Below are positions 36,087-45,685 of a DNA stretch of 58,561 nucleotides, in pieces; positions within the stretch are counted from its first letter, which is position 1; every line of letters begins with the position of its first letter. Origin of the DNA: Nostoc sp. NMS7 (GTDB taxonomy: Bacteria; Cyanobacteriota; Cyanobacteriia; Cyanobacteriales; Nostocaceae). The stretch spans positions 1 through 58,561 of the forward strand of contig NZ_JABXKJ010000253.1 of NCBI RefSeq assembly GCF_017115085.1, in the 5' to 3' direction. The position numbers were made by a program, and so were the translations under genes. The notes beneath the pieces were generated by a model, which did not search any database, had not been told where the DNA came from, and saw nothing but the letters and a program-made list of their open reading frames with translations.

Positions 36087-36734
36087 TTATGGTTCCGACT
36101 GAGACTTGTTAAGTTGAGTCAAAGCATAGGAAGCGATCGCTAAACTCAGCTTTGCCTTCTCTACTTCTGATAAAGCTGTCCACTCGCTATTTTGAAGATT
36201 ACTGGGCGCAGATGCCGCGTTTTGCGATTCGCTACTTCGCATCGCGTAAGTAAAAGGACGAGCCAAAACTAAAAGATCCTCTTTTCCCCAAGTTGGTAGG
36301 ACTGTCTGAACGCACTCAACCAGTTGCTCACCGATTAATTGGCCAGCAGCAAATATCTCAGCAGCTTTGCTAGCGATGGCGTTGAGCAATACTTGGGGGA
36401 CAGAGGCAGAAAAAGTAGTACGTAATGCTTCTTGAAGATTAAGCACTACTGCCTGTTGTTGGTTGTGATTGTCGTCTGGTGTAGAAGCAATACCAGACCA
36501 AAGTGTGTCTACATGGCTGTAAAAATCTGATGATCGCCTTGTCAGTTCTTCCTCAAGGAAATCTGGCATTCCGAACTGTTGTTCTAGTTCCTGAAAATAA
36601 GCTTCTGATTGCTCATCACCTGGATTCCAGGGATAGGTAGCATCCTCTGGTTCTAATAACGCTTCTAAAAACTCTAATTCTATTTGAGATGGCAAAGAAG
36701 AGAAAGTCTCTGAGCCGTTAATTTTTTTAGACAT
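36087..36734 (-). CDS. Hypothetical protein, 215 residues, last gene of PP2C-CHAT set
   Basis: It starts MSKKINGSETFSSLPSQIEL and is acidic in the first half, then helical with Ala/Leu-rich segments (LLNAIASKAAEIFAAGQLIG, LSLAIASYALTQLNKS). There is no signal peptide, clear transmembrane helix or catalytic motif. It follows the CHAT-FHA gene by 121 bp on the same strand, so co-transcription and a partner or substrate role are possible. I do not recognise the family. Confidence 0.7.
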   Translation of the reverse strand: MSKKINGSETFSSLPSQIELEFLEALLEPEDATYPWNPGDEQSEAYFQELEQQFGMPDFLEEELTRRSSDFYSHVDTLWSGIASTPDDNHNQQQAVVLNLQEALRTTFSASVPQVLLNAIASKAAEIFAAGQLIGEQLVECVQTVLPTWGKEDLLVLARPFTYAMRSSESQNAASAPSNLQNSEWTALSEVEKAKLSLAIASYALTQLNKSQSEP

Positions 36735-36855
36735 TTTTTATGCCTCAATATTATTTGGTAGTATTGATAACTACAATTCCTGAGAAGAGATTTCCGCAAA
36801 AACAGATTTCAAAAGCTGATGCTCAACATCAAAATCCATTTCTGCGATCGCTCTA

Positions 36856-38430
36856 CTACGAGTCCTCAATCATAAACTCCCAAGTTTCACCTCTGGCACT
36901 TCCAAACTTTAACTGCATCCCCGATTTCAAAGGGACTTCCTCTCGGAGGATTTGTTGCCAACCATTAAGTCCTAAAAACCAGGTTGTACCGTAGGTGGAA
37001 AAATCTTGCAAGTAATAAGTTCGGATGAATGTAGCATCAGTAACAGTATTACGGCAGAAGATTTCGGCGTGGCGTTTGGATACAGATGGTTCGGGGATGA
37101 CAATATCATTGTCGTTTGTGCGACCGATGCGGGTAACTCCATAACGCAACAACCAGGTTTTACCTTTTGGAGTCAGCGATCGCAAAGAAGCAGTTAGAAG
37201 CGGGGAACCTAGATCAGGAATGGCTGTGTCTGGTATTTCCGTAATACCTTCATCCAGATTCTTAATGAGTTCGCCATTAAAATCTGGATGCAGGTAGAGA
37301 ACAGGCAAAGTCCAAGCAGGTTGATTAAATTTATACAATGTTAACAACTCTTGCCTAGCTTGTGCTACGGCTTCATCAATTGGTTTGTGCGATCGCAAAG
37401 CTTTGGTAAAGGCTTGAATAAAACTGTGGCTTTCCTGGTCAGCAATTTCATCGCGCATTCCCAAAACCGCAGGCACACCATGACGAATTAGGACTTCTGC
37501 TAAACTGCTGGTAGGTATGGCTTGATGATTCCTAGCAGCAGGTTGTGCGCCCCAACAGGCGTTAAAAACCGCTAGTTTCACACCTGTACGGGTGAGTACT
37601 TGCGCCAATTCTATCCCATTCAGGGGCATATCTGGTCGTAAAAATAGTAAGCCCCCGTCTGGGTCTGGCAAACCATGCCCAGCGTAAAAGAAAACATTGT
37701 ATGCTTTGGTTTCTAATTCATCAATCAACTGCTGGGGAGTTGGTTGTAGGAGTTGATTCACTATACAAGGTGCATATCTTTGGGAATTACTACCCACGGA
37801 CGTATCTGCAAGAATTTGCTGTAAGATTGCAGCTTCTTGTTCCAGTTGCAGGTTTTGATCATGACCTAAAACCAGCAGGATAGTTAAAGCCTTGTCAGTT
37901 CGCAAATCCGGTAAGGCGTCAACTTCAGTGCTGGTGCGACTAAATAGCAAATTTGGGGAGAGAGACATAGCCGATTGACCTGGCTCACACTGCATAATTT
38001 CCCAAGGGAAAGCGATGAGATTTGGGTCACGAATTTCTAATCGAAAGCGCAAACGTGTATGCTGACCCATCGCAATCCCGCGACTACGTTCTAGACTACC
38101 GAGAATTTGTCCCTCGAATACCCAGCGCCATAAATTCATTCCCAAGTATTGCATCAGACGACTGCTGTAGGGACTGGTGGTTTCACTTGAAGGGAGTGAA
38201 ATCCAATCTATGGGCAATGCTTTTTGAGATGTTGAGTTTGAGGAAATATCGAGGCGACTATGACCAGCAAACATCTGTTGCCATTCTTGCCAGACTTGAG
38301 TGAGTTCAGCAGGCCATACACAGTCACGTAAAACGTAGCCACTGGGATAGGGAGCCTTGACCACCCAAATGGCGAAGTTGTCAGTGCCAGTGTTTAAAAG
38401 ACGGGCGATCGCCAAATTCAGGGATGGCAT
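36856..38430 (-). CDS. CHAT-domain cysteine protease with C-terminal FHA domain
   Basis: The protein has 524 residues. The CHAT (caspase-like) domain spans about 130-390, with catalytic H252 in FFYAGHG and C292 in VFNACWGAQ and the usual AVLGMRDEIADQESHSFIQA helix region. An FHA domain (about 425-515) shows YGVTRIGRTNDNDIVIPEPS and VSKRHAEIF, followed by the STYGTTWFLG loop. CHAT proteases act in bacterial cell-death and defence pathways; here the FHA domain would target it to phosphothreonine proteins. It lies downstream of the PP2C gene (101 bp) and opposite an FHA-PrsW protease, which suggests a common phospho-signalling pathway. The substrate is unknown. Confidence 0.92.
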   Translation of the reverse strand: MPSLNLAIARLLNTGTDNFAIWVVKAPYPSGYVLRDCVWPAELTQVWQEWQQMFAGHSRLDISSNSTSQKALPIDWISLPSSETTSPYSSRLMQYLGMNLWRWVFEGQILGSLERSRGIAMGQHTRLRFRLEIRDPNLIAFPWEIMQCEPGQSAMSLSPNLLFSRTSTEVDALPDLRTDKALTILLVLGHDQNLQLEQEAAILQQILADTSVGSNSQRYAPCIVNQLLQPTPQQLIDELETKAYNVFFYAGHGLPDPDGGLLFLRPDMPLNGIELAQVLTRTGVKLAVFNACWGAQPAARNHQAIPTSSLAEVLIRHGVPAVLGMRDEIADQESHSFIQAFTKALRSHKPIDEAVAQARQELLTLYKFNQPAWTLPVLYLHPDFNGELIKNLDEGITEIPDTAIPDLGSPLLTASLRSLTPKGKTWLLRYGVTRIGRTNDNDIVIPEPSVSKRHAEIFCRNTVTDATFIRTYYLQDFSTYGTTWFLGLNGWQQILREEVPLKSGMQLKFGSARGETWEFMIEDS

Positions 38431-38531
38431 GGATTAATTAAAGTGAACGACGCAAAATCATGAAAAAACGAACCGCAAAGGACGCAAAGGAATAAGGTTT
38501 CAGAGAGTTATTGCCTAAGTCCTACTGTTAT

Positions 38532-40802
38532 CTAAGTAGGATTGTTGTCAGTTGGTTGAGTAACTGGCGGTTGTGTGACAGTTCTACATGGATTTGGTAC
38601 GTCTGATTGTAAAACAGAGACGCCAAAACTCCTCAGTTGGGACAAGTTCAGCAATACTGTTGCTGGCAAAGGTTTGGGATTTTGGGGAACCGAGATAATT
38701 ACTGCTGGGTTATTAGTATTAGCTGAACTTTGTGTGCTTTTATTGGCACAGACTCGCATAGACACCGAAAAATCCCCAGAAGCAGGTTGGGGATTTGATT
38801 TTTTCTGAATAACTTCTAAAAAAGTCCCACGGGGAAGTGATTGGTTGTTTCCTAAGGGAATTTCCTTGTTGGTTTTAATTACCCAACCAAGAGAAAGGTT
38901 AGCAAGCGATCGCGCTGTGGGTATCGCTTCAATGGTAGGATTTTGAGTTGGTGTGGGATTGGAAACAATGGGAAGTATCCCTGATGGCGATCGCAGTTGC
39001 TTCACGAAGAATCCTAAAGCACCTGCTGCGATCACAAATATTAGCGGAACTATCCACTGTAGCGGCAATTGGCGAGTTTTGACCGGCTCCTTTTCGGGAA
39101 TCACCTGAGTTTTATGGTTTGGGCTACCTAAAAGTGTCGTATCTGTCGCTCTGGAGGGCAAATCAACAGTTTTCGGGGAATAACTCTCTGGAATCACTGC
39201 TTTAATGGTGATTTCTGGTTCCCAGTATTGAACTTGATAGTGGACTAAAGCGACGGTGACATTATCGTGTCCATTTTTAGTATTAGCGATTTCCACTAAT
39301 CTATCGGCAACATTTACTATATTTGTCTCTCCAAGCAGAATCGGTAAAATTTCTGTTTCCCAGCACTCTTCCACCCGATCAAAATCACTCAAACCATCGG
39401 ATGTGAGCAGAAAAACAGCATCTTCATCGAGCATAAACCGTCCCGAAGTGGGATGCAATGAAGTGCTGGAACCCATCCCCAAAGCCTGAACCAGAGAGCC
39501 AGCAGCACTCTGTTGCACAGCCTCGCGGTAAATCGCATAACCTAGCCGCACTTCGCGGGAGGCGACATCATCATCAAGGGTAACTTGATAACAGCCGTGG
39601 CGTGTAATCCAGTAGGCACGACTATCACCAACATGGGTAATGTACATTTCGTGTGCAACAGGCAAAGCCATGACTAAAGTCGTGCCCATGCGTTGACGCC
39701 CTTGGCGATTTTCAGCGTCATTGCGCTGACTAATTTTGTCGTTGGCAATAGCCACTGCCTTTTCTAGGTCATCAAGCAGCAGTGAAGGGTCTATGTGGTC
39801 GTAGGGAACTTTTGTTAGTTGCTGTACCTGCTGCTGAATCGTTTCAATCGCTAAATTTGAGGCGACATTGCCGCCCTCGTGTCCACCGATGCCATCACAG
39901 ACAATTGCTAAGGCTGTTGGCTGGGGTGGTTTGCTCACCAGAGTACCACTGGGGGGGCTACAGGCATCTTCGTTACGTTGGCGACTTGGGCCAGTGTCGG
40001 TTTTGGTGATAATTTGGATCGTAGGTGTTTGCGATCGCCCTAACCCAGCCAGTCCCCGATCTAAAACTCCGATTAATTGCTCGCTGGAATTCATCTTTCC
40101 CTGAATTAAGGAAAGGCTAACCTGATCAACAAATTCAGCTATAGCTGGTTTGGCATCACTGACCAACTGCTGCCAAAATTCACCTAATTCGGGCAATTCT
40201 GGTGATGTTGCGACATCGAAACGCAAATCCAACAACCGTACTAATGATCCTTCTACCCGTAATATGTATGAGTCAAGTAAGCTAGAGGCGACACCTTCAC
40301 TCGTCAGAGGTTGCCACAAATGAGCTATTTGCCATAACCAATTGAGTTGGCGCATTGATGTTGCATCACGCCAAGCGGTGGTTAACTCGCTGCACAAATG
40401 CACTTGTTGGATTGTGTCATCTACTAATAGAGGCGGTTTTTCTAAGAGTAATATTTCTCGATGCTCAGTTCCCTCACCTACAAAAAGCACTCCATATAAC
40501 TGCGGTACGTGTAAGCGGTAAGGAATGAGTCTCAAGTAAGCTTTGGGGATCTGGAGATTATCTAACTCAGGCGTTAGGGCTAATAAACCAGGCTTCGTAT
40601 CTAAAAGAACAAATTTGTCAAGGACTAAATAGCGATCGGCTAATATTTCTCCAGGGCTACCCACACTCGGGCCATCTACCACAGCCCAGAGGTAATTTTT
40701 GGGTAGGGGCGTGGAACATCGCTGGCAAAACTTGTGAGTCAGGGGGTTAGCAGCCTGACAATTTTCATTTGGACAGTAGAGCGTTGCCGCGTCATTTTCC
40801 AT
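38532..40802 (-). CDS. PP2C-type serine/threonine phosphatase with zinc ribbon and membrane anchor
   Basis: This 756-residue protein begins with a zinc ribbon (YCPNENC...FCQRC, about 9-29), followed by a kinase-like or regulatory region (about 50-260, GEILADRYLVLDKFVLLDTK resembles a pseudokinase start). A PP2C domain spans about 270-505, with metal-binding DTGPSRQRNEDAC, CDGIGGHEGG, THVGDSRAY, LLTSDGLSDF and HDNVTVALVHY. A single transmembrane helix lies near 575-595 and a C-terminal domain would lie outside. It would remove phosphate from Ser/Thr proteins read by the FHA domains of its neighbours. It is first gene of the minus-strand set with CHAT-FHA and the 215-residue protein. Confidence 0.92.
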   Translation of the reverse strand: MENDAATLYCPNENCQAANPLTHKFCQRCSTPLPKNYLWAVVDGPSVGSPGEILADRYLVLDKFVLLDTKPGLLALTPELDNLQIPKAYLRLIPYRLHVPQLYGVLFVGEGTEHREILLLEKPPLLVDDTIQQVHLCSELTTAWRDATSMRQLNWLWQIAHLWQPLTSEGVASSLLDSYILRVEGSLVRLLDLRFDVATSPELPELGEFWQQLVSDAKPAIAEFVDQVSLSLIQGKMNSSEQLIGVLDRGLAGLGRSQTPTIQIITKTDTGPSRQRNEDACSPPSGTLVSKPPQPTALAIVCDGIGGHEGGNVASNLAIETIQQQVQQLTKVPYDHIDPSLLLDDLEKAVAIANDKISQRNDAENRQGRQRMGTTLVMALPVAHEMYITHVGDSRAYWITRHGCYQVTLDDDVASREVRLGYAIYREAVQQSAAGSLVQALGMGSSTSLHPTSGRFMLDEDAVFLLTSDGLSDFDRVEECWETEILPILLGETNIVNVADRLVEIANTKNGHDNVTVALVHYQVQYWEPEITIKAVIPESYSPKTVDLPSRATDTTLLGSPNHKTQVIPEKEPVKTRQLPLQWIVPLIFVIAAGALGFFVKQLRSPSGILPIVSNPTPTQNPTIEAIPTARSLANLSLGWVIKTNKEIPLGNNQSLPRGTFLEVIQKKSNPQPASGDFSVSMRVCANKSTQSSANTNNPAVIISVPQNPKPLPATVLLNLSQLRSFGVSVLQSDVPNPCRTVTQPPVTQPTDNNPT

Positions 40803-41402
40803 AGTTTTCCCACCGATCAGCGATTGGCAATTTCTTTAACAGCATTAGTAGGGACAATCTAGACCGCTCATCTTTCTGAAATTTGACATACCCAGACTTT
40901 AGATGATGATTTTAGCTGGCGGATATCAGCAGGTGCTAAAGCTTATTTATCCAAAGAATACGCTCCCAAGTCAACCCGACAGCCTGATCATAGCTTCTAT
41001 TGCTCTGTGACTCTCCATCAATAAGCAACTAACTCCAACCCTGTCCCCAAAGCATAACCCAAGCATGACTATGTTATTTGCTTTTGCTGAATTACCCCAT
41101 CATCAACAGACAGATAATGTTGGTATTTATTTAGTTTATAAGTAGGATAGCAACAATTAACTTTAATTAAGAATTAAGATAATTGAATATACTTTTGCCC
41201 AAAGTAGCTGACGAATTAAAAAAACCTCTCTTCTTCATCTCTCTCCTACAAGGAGGAGCCACTGCGTTGGGCGGGCAATGCCCGACTTAAAGCACGTGGC
41301 GTCAGAGACTTGGAATTTTCCCCCTGAGAGCGTCGGGAAGGGGCTGATTCCCTATGACCGGAATTGTCAAGGGTTCAGCCAGCCCGCTACCAAGTATTGA
41401 GC
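40803..41402. other. Intergenic region, no gene seen
   Basis: This gap of 600 bp lies between the PP2C start and the ndhM end. It holds promoter space for PP2C and some G/C-rich short inverted segments near 41265-41345 (GGGCGGGCAATGCCCG). I see no coding frame or RNA gene. Confidence 0.5.
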
Positions 41403-41759
41403 TTATTTCTCCTCAATTGCAACTTGAGGGACTCCCATGCTGTAGTTGGTAACGCGGGCAGAGAGATTGTAGCTGAGTTCGCCGATTTGCAGGAGCGATC
41501 GCAGATAATGCTCTAAGTCTGACCCCACACGGCGTAAGTTATATTCGGTGAGGTCTACGCCACTAGATGCTTCTACAAGTTCATCAAATTTTCGGTAAAC
41601 CTTTTGCAGCGCATCTTCATTCCAGTTAAATTCGTTATCTGGGTCAATATCTAAGGTTAAGACCTGTTGACTAGGAACCAGTTCGCCATCCCGGTCAATT
41701 TCGCCTGCAAAAATGCGGACATGCCGGGTTGTGGACTTGAGCAACATTGGGTTATCCAT
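41403..41759 (-). CDS. ndhM: NAD(P)H-quinone oxidoreductase subunit M
   Basis: This 118-residue peripheral subunit of the photosynthetic NDH-1 complex is found in cyanobacteria and chloroplasts. The sequence matches the family throughout: MLLKSTTRHVRIFAGEIDRD, LTLDIDPDNEFNWNEDALQK, LVEASSGVDLTEYNLRRVGS and SYNLSARVTNYSMGVPQV. It has no membrane segment and sits on the stromal/cytosolic arm near the ferredoxin site. It stands as a single gene with long flanking gaps. Confidence 0.96.
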   Translation of the reverse strand: MDNPMLLKSTTRHVRIFAGEIDRDGELVPSQQVLTLDIDPDNEFNWNEDALQKVYRKFDELVEASSGVDLTEYNLRRVGSDLEHYLRSLLQIGELSYNLSARVTNYSMGVPQVAIEEK

Positions 41760-42610
41760 AAAAGGGTGTAAGATTTGGGTGGATTACACTGAAATTATTG
41801 TAGACGTTATATCTGAAGCTTGAATGCTCTCAATTTACAAGCTTTGAACGCAGTTTTAAAAGAGTATATTGAATGGGCATAAGTAAAAATATCACCTGTA
41901 CTGATTAACTTAATACTTCTGTTAAGAGTTGAAGACATAGCTTACTGCTAGTACTGACAGTAGTCCAATTATTTTTCTGTAAAAATTACTGGGTAGAGTG
42001 TTTTTATTTAGGGTACTAATCTTACCTACTGCGAAGATTTTTGGATTCATTAAGCCCAAAAGACAGTAGGGGCAGGCACTCGGCAGGAATAATTTCATCT
42101 GGGTATATTTTTTAATGGAGAACAAAAATTTTTAGCTTAATAACTATGTTCAGAAATTTATTCGGAATTTGCTGTTGATAAAAACGTACATCAAGTAATT
42201 TTACGGAATAGCGCTACATCGACCACTGGTTTTAATAAACTCAAAAAAGTTAAGCGGTTTTACTTACGTATAAACACCAAAATTAAAGTAACAAGTAAAA
42301 CTGTTGTTGACGTTAACATAAAGTTGATGTAAAAAGGTTTAAAAAAGTCGAGCAATTTCTTACAGAAACTTTATTGTGTAGAATTTTAAAAACTGAATAA
42401 TAGTTATGGCTTACCATAAGCTATATCTGGCACAGGAACATCAAAATCTACCTTGAAAAAAAATACAGGAGAGTGAAATGGGATACAAAGGAGATTGATA
42501 AAGGAAAAGTCTTAATTGAAGCATTTTGGATTCAAAAAAGATACAAATAATTTTGCTGGACATCTACCTCTTTAGCCTCATGACCACCAAGTAAAGGAAT
42601 CTCAATAGCT
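41760..42610. other. Intergenic region, AT-rich, no gene seen
   Basis: This 851-bp stretch has frequent stops in all frames and no recognised RNA or repeat family. The short minus-strand frame at 41922-42125 has no conserved features. It presumably contains the ndhM promoter and a leader for the gene at 42611. Confidence 0.5.
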
Positions 42611-42895
42611 ATGAACTCCAAAGCATTACCACGCCAAATAAATAATCTCGAAGTAGGTGTTTATGAGTGCGAAATACATCTCAAATTCCGGTTGATTGAG
42701 GAAAAGAGTCTATTGGGCGATCGCGAACAACTATTACAGGTGTTACTTGATGCTTTAACCGAAGGTTCTGATGACTTTCTGGAGACGTTGCAAGCGTCCG
42801 TTAAAGCGCAGGAAGTGTCTGAGTTCAAAGCCTCACCTCAAATGCGGCGTCAGCTAATGCGCTTGCGTAATGTTGCTGAAAATCCCCAAACTTAA
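42611..42895 (+). CDS. Small conserved protein, 94 residues
   Basis: It starts MNSKALPRQINNLEVGVYEC. It is predicted mixed alpha/beta, with a hydrophilic helix LLGDREQLLQVLLDALTEGS and a basic C-terminal part (SPQMRRQLMRLRNVAENP). There is no signal or membrane segment. The composition and lack of repeats suggest a real gene, and small proteins of this kind recur in heterocystous cyanobacteria, but I cannot name the family. A long AT-rich leader region lies upstream. Confidence 0.65.
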   Translation: MNSKALPRQINNLEVGVYECEIHLKFRLIEEKSLLGDREQLLQVLLDALTEGSDDFLETLQASVKAQEVSEFKASPQMRRQLMRLRNVAENPQT

Positions 42896-43185
42896 AGGTG
42901 TAATTTAAGTAGTTAAACAACGTGAATTGGGCATCAAAATCAAATGTTGATCCCATACTTGCGTTGCCATAAAAACTTAGCAGTAAGTAGAATTCATAAA
43001 ATATTGTGATTTCTACTTTGTGAAGGTCTTATTTAGCAGCACAAAGTCCCAGAAACAGTTTCCGCTATTAAAAACTTTGTAGCAAAGAGTACTGGTAGAA
43101 TCTGAGAGCAAATTCAGCCGGGTGCATTTTACCGAGTTTTTATTAAAACATTGCAGGAATAACAAACCCCTGTGTCTTTACAGAT

Positions 43186-43410
43186 GGGGAAAGGGAGATA
43201 AGGGAGACAAGGGAGACAAGGGAGACAAGGGGACAAGGAAAATAACAATGCCCAATGCCCAATGCCCAATGCCCAATGCCCAATGCCCAATACTTCTCTA
43301 TGAGAGGCTACGCCAACGGCTTCTCTACGAGACCCTTCTCTACGAGACGCTGCGCGAACGGCAAGCTCAGGGCACCGCGCTGTTCGCGTTCGCTCAGTAC
43401 AAGTGCCCAA
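43186..43410. repeat. Compound interspersed repeat block
   Basis: It contains GGGAGACAA 9-bp units (43194-43240), six consecutive CAATGCCC 8-bp units (about 43248-43290), then CTCTACGAGA-type modules and CGCGCTGTTCGCGTTCGCTC (43376-43395). It is the same module order as at 11595 and 51535. Confidence 0.9.
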
Positions 43411-43413
43411 TGC

Positions 43414-44109
43414 CTATTTAGCAAGACCGTGTTCTAGGGCAAAACGAACTAACTCTGTACGGCTACTGGTGCCAGTTTTACTAAATAAACGGCTGACGTA
43501 CTTTTCTACATTGCGAACGCTGGTTTCTAAGCGACGGGCGATTTCTTTGTTCATCAACCCTTCAGCGACTAAGTTCAAAACACTTTGTTCTCTGGGAGTC
43601 AAATCAATTTTGAAAGGGGCTGGCGATTGGGAAATGGCATTTCTTTGAGTTAACAATGCCTTAATTTGGGCAATCTGATTGGCTAGTTCAGCAAGATCGG
43701 GGGTTTCAGCGTCATCTCCGGTACTTGCGGACTTAGCGGCGCGGCGGGCTAGCAAATTTTCAACTATAGCCACTAACTCGTCGGGATCGAAGGGTTTGGG
43801 TAGATAGGCATCAACACCAGCATGATAGCCTTGGATGCGATCGCCTGTCATACCTTTAGCAGTTAAAAATACTACCGGGAGTGCTTGGAAACGGGGATCT
43901 TCTCGCAGTTGCTTGAGGAACTGATAGCCATCTACTTGAGGCATCATCACATCGGAAATCACTAAATCCGGTGTATTCAGCTGCATCCATTCCCAACCTT
44001 CAAAGGCGTTACTGGCGACTTGAACGCTGAAACCGCTCTCTTGCAAATAGTCTTTCACGGCTTCCCGTATCCCTGGTTCATCATCCACCAGTAACAATTG
44101 TGCTGACAT
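43414..44109 (-). CDS. NarL/LuxR-type response regulator (Ycf29/Rre1-like)
   Basis: The protein has 231 residues. The receiver domain (1-120) has the phosphoacceptor Asp in LVISDVMMPQVDG and the conserved Lys in DAYLPKPFDPDEL. The C-terminal LuxR-type helix-turn-helix reads LTPREQSVLNLVAEGLMNKE followed by IARRLETSVRNVEKYVSRLF. The overall sequence resembles the Ycf29/Rre1 group conserved in cyanobacteria and some plastids, involved in stress-responsive transcription; that subgroup call is from memory. No sensor kinase lies beside it. Confidence 0.88.
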   Translation of the reverse strand: MSAQLLLVDDEPGIREAVKDYLQESGFSVQVASNAFEGWEWMQLNTPDLVISDVMMPQVDGYQFLKQLREDPRFQALPVVFLTAKGMTGDRIQGYHAGVDAYLPKPFDPDELVAIVENLLARRAAKSASTGDDAETPDLAELANQIAQIKALLTQRNAISQSPAPFKIDLTPREQSVLNLVAEGLMNKEIARRLETSVRNVEKYVSRLFSKTGTSSRTELVRFALEHGLAK

Positions 44110-44176
44110 TTAAAATTTCCTTGAGTTTTCCTTTTTCCAATTTAGCGAAAGTTGACGGGCATTGATCAAGAGTTTG

Positions 44177-44276
44177 ACCCTCACCCCCAGCCCCTCTCCC
44201 AAAATTGGGAGAGGGGAGCAAATTCTCTAGTTCCCCGAATCCCAACTTGGGATTCGGGGTTAGGGGATGAGGGTAA
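44177..44276. repeat. Nested inverted-repeat element
   Basis: CCCCTCTCCCAA/TTGGGAGAGGGG (44191-44216) and CCCCGAATCCCAA/TTGGGATTCGGGG (44233-44259) are two perfect stems. They are enclosed by outer ends ACCCTCA... and ...TGAGGGT, so the whole folds as a two-armed cruciform. It lies in the gap upstream of the response regulator. Confidence 0.75.
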
Positions 44277-44419
44277 AACGTCTTCTCAAAGCAGATTTTT
44301 TCTTAACTTAACACCAATGGCTTTCCGACTCACCCCACAATAAGTAGTTGGATATTTTTTTATCGTAAATCAAAGGGTTAAAATCTCCGTCTGAAAATGT
44401 CTAAAATGTTTGAATTTTG

Positions 44420-44515
44420 TTAACGCAGCGTTAGCGAGTCCGCGTTCGCGCAGCGCGATGCCCTGAGCTTGCCGTTCGCGCAGCGTCTCGTAGAGAAGGG
44501 TCTCGTAGAGAGCGT
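44420..44515. repeat. CTCTACGAGA/GCGTTCGCGCAGCG interspersed repeat
   Basis: The reverse orientation of the modules seen at 43290-43395: GCGTTCGCGCAGCG, GCCCTGAGCTTGCCGTTCGC, and two copies of GTCTCGTAGAGA. Confidence 0.8.
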
Positions 44516-44542
44516 CATTTTGAATTGTTAATTGTCAGTCCC

Positions 44543-45517
44543 TTATTCTTGCAGCCGATCAATGATCTTGGCATTCTCTGGCAGCTTGGTATCTCGTTGC
44601 CCAGCAGCACGCGCCCTAGCTGTGAACAAACCAATGGGAGTATTTAATAAATCTACAAGGGTGGCTTGACCCGCGATTGCCTTCTTAATATCCCTTGGTA
44701 TTTCTTTCAATAACCAACGTACTAAGCGATAGCCGCATTCTTTGGGTGTAATCTCTCGCATCAAATCGACACCGTGCAGTTCGTGCAGATAGCGATTTGA
44801 GCGTCCATAGCGCCGCCATTGACTTTGGAGTTCTTCAAGTGTAGCACGGTGGCGGTGCTGAACGATCGCATTCGCGCTAAATTCCAAACGCCCGATGTTT
44901 TCCCCCAAAATCCGCCAGCAAATATCTGCATCGCCACCAGTGGTAAGATAAGGCCGAAATAAACCCGCTTTTTCTAAGGCAATGCGTCGAATCGCTAAAT
45001 TAGCCGTTTGACCATAGGGACGAAAGGAATGGTCAAGGGTATGCTTTTGTGACAAAGTTTCTTGACGGTCTGCATGTTGTTCTAGCAGAGTTGTGCCTGG
45101 TAGTGCCAAAATTTCACCAGCGACAATTACCACTTCTTTGTTGATAAAAGGCGCAATTAATGCATTTAACCATTGCGGTTGTGGACGACAATCTGCATCG
45201 GTAAAAACTATAATTTCACCGCTAGCGGCGTGAATCCCAGTATTACGAGCAGCGTATGAGCTTTGAATTTGGTTTTGGCTCAACGGGTAAATTGTAATTG
45301 GGCAATTTTCAGCAGATGTTTTCAGGATGGTAAGAGTGCGATCGCTACTATTATTGTCCACCAATAAGTACTCTACCCGGTCTTTTGGGTAGGTTTGAGA
45401 CAACAGACAATTGATTAAGTCTGATAAATCCGCCTCACCGTTATAAATAGGAACAACCACCGACACCATTGGTAAAAAGCTGGTGGCGGTGGTTGCATCA
45501 ACTGGCTGATGATTCAT
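44543..45517 (-). CDS. Family 2 glycosyltransferase
   Basis: The protein has 324 residues. The GT-A fold shows VSVVVPIYNGEADLSDLINC, LLVDNNSSDRT (nucleotide-binding Asp), the DxD-type motif FTDADCRP and a catalytic-base region TTGGDADICWRIL. The C-terminal part is helical without clear membrane spans (RWLLKEIPRDIKKAIAGQ), so it is a cytosolic or membrane-associated transferase for polysaccharide or glycolipid synthesis; donor and acceptor are unknown. It is 168 bp downstream of the processing protease gene on the same strand. Confidence 0.93.
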   Translation of the reverse strand: MNHQPVDATTATSFLPMVSVVVPIYNGEADLSDLINCLLSQTYPKDRVEYLLVDNNSSDRTLTILKTSAENCPITIYPLSQNQIQSSYAARNTGIHAASGEIIVFTDADCRPQPQWLNALIAPFINKEVVIVAGEILALPGTTLLEQHADRQETLSQKHTLDHSFRPYGQTANLAIRRIALEKAGLFRPYLTTGGDADICWRILGENIGRLEFSANAIVQHRHRATLEELQSQWRRYGRSNRYLHELHGVDLMREITPKECGYRLVRWLLKEIPRDIKKAIAGQATLVDLLNTPIGLFTARARAAGQRDTKLPENAKIIDRLQE

Positions 45518-45685
45518 AAATCTGAGATTTGGGAGATGGGGTTACTAGCTAGTATTCCCAAACCAAAATCCTAGAACGACAATATCAAGCAGTTTTTATA
45601 ACTCCAAAAATCTTGATTTGGGAATATATGAACAGTACTGAATAGGAAGATTCATCAGTACTACTTCTTACTCAGCCCTCCTGAA

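Noticed and set aside
43194..43290. CRISPR or coding tandem repeat
   Set aside because: Simple 8-bp and 9-bp tandem units known as interspersed short repeats; frames across them are not conserved proteins.
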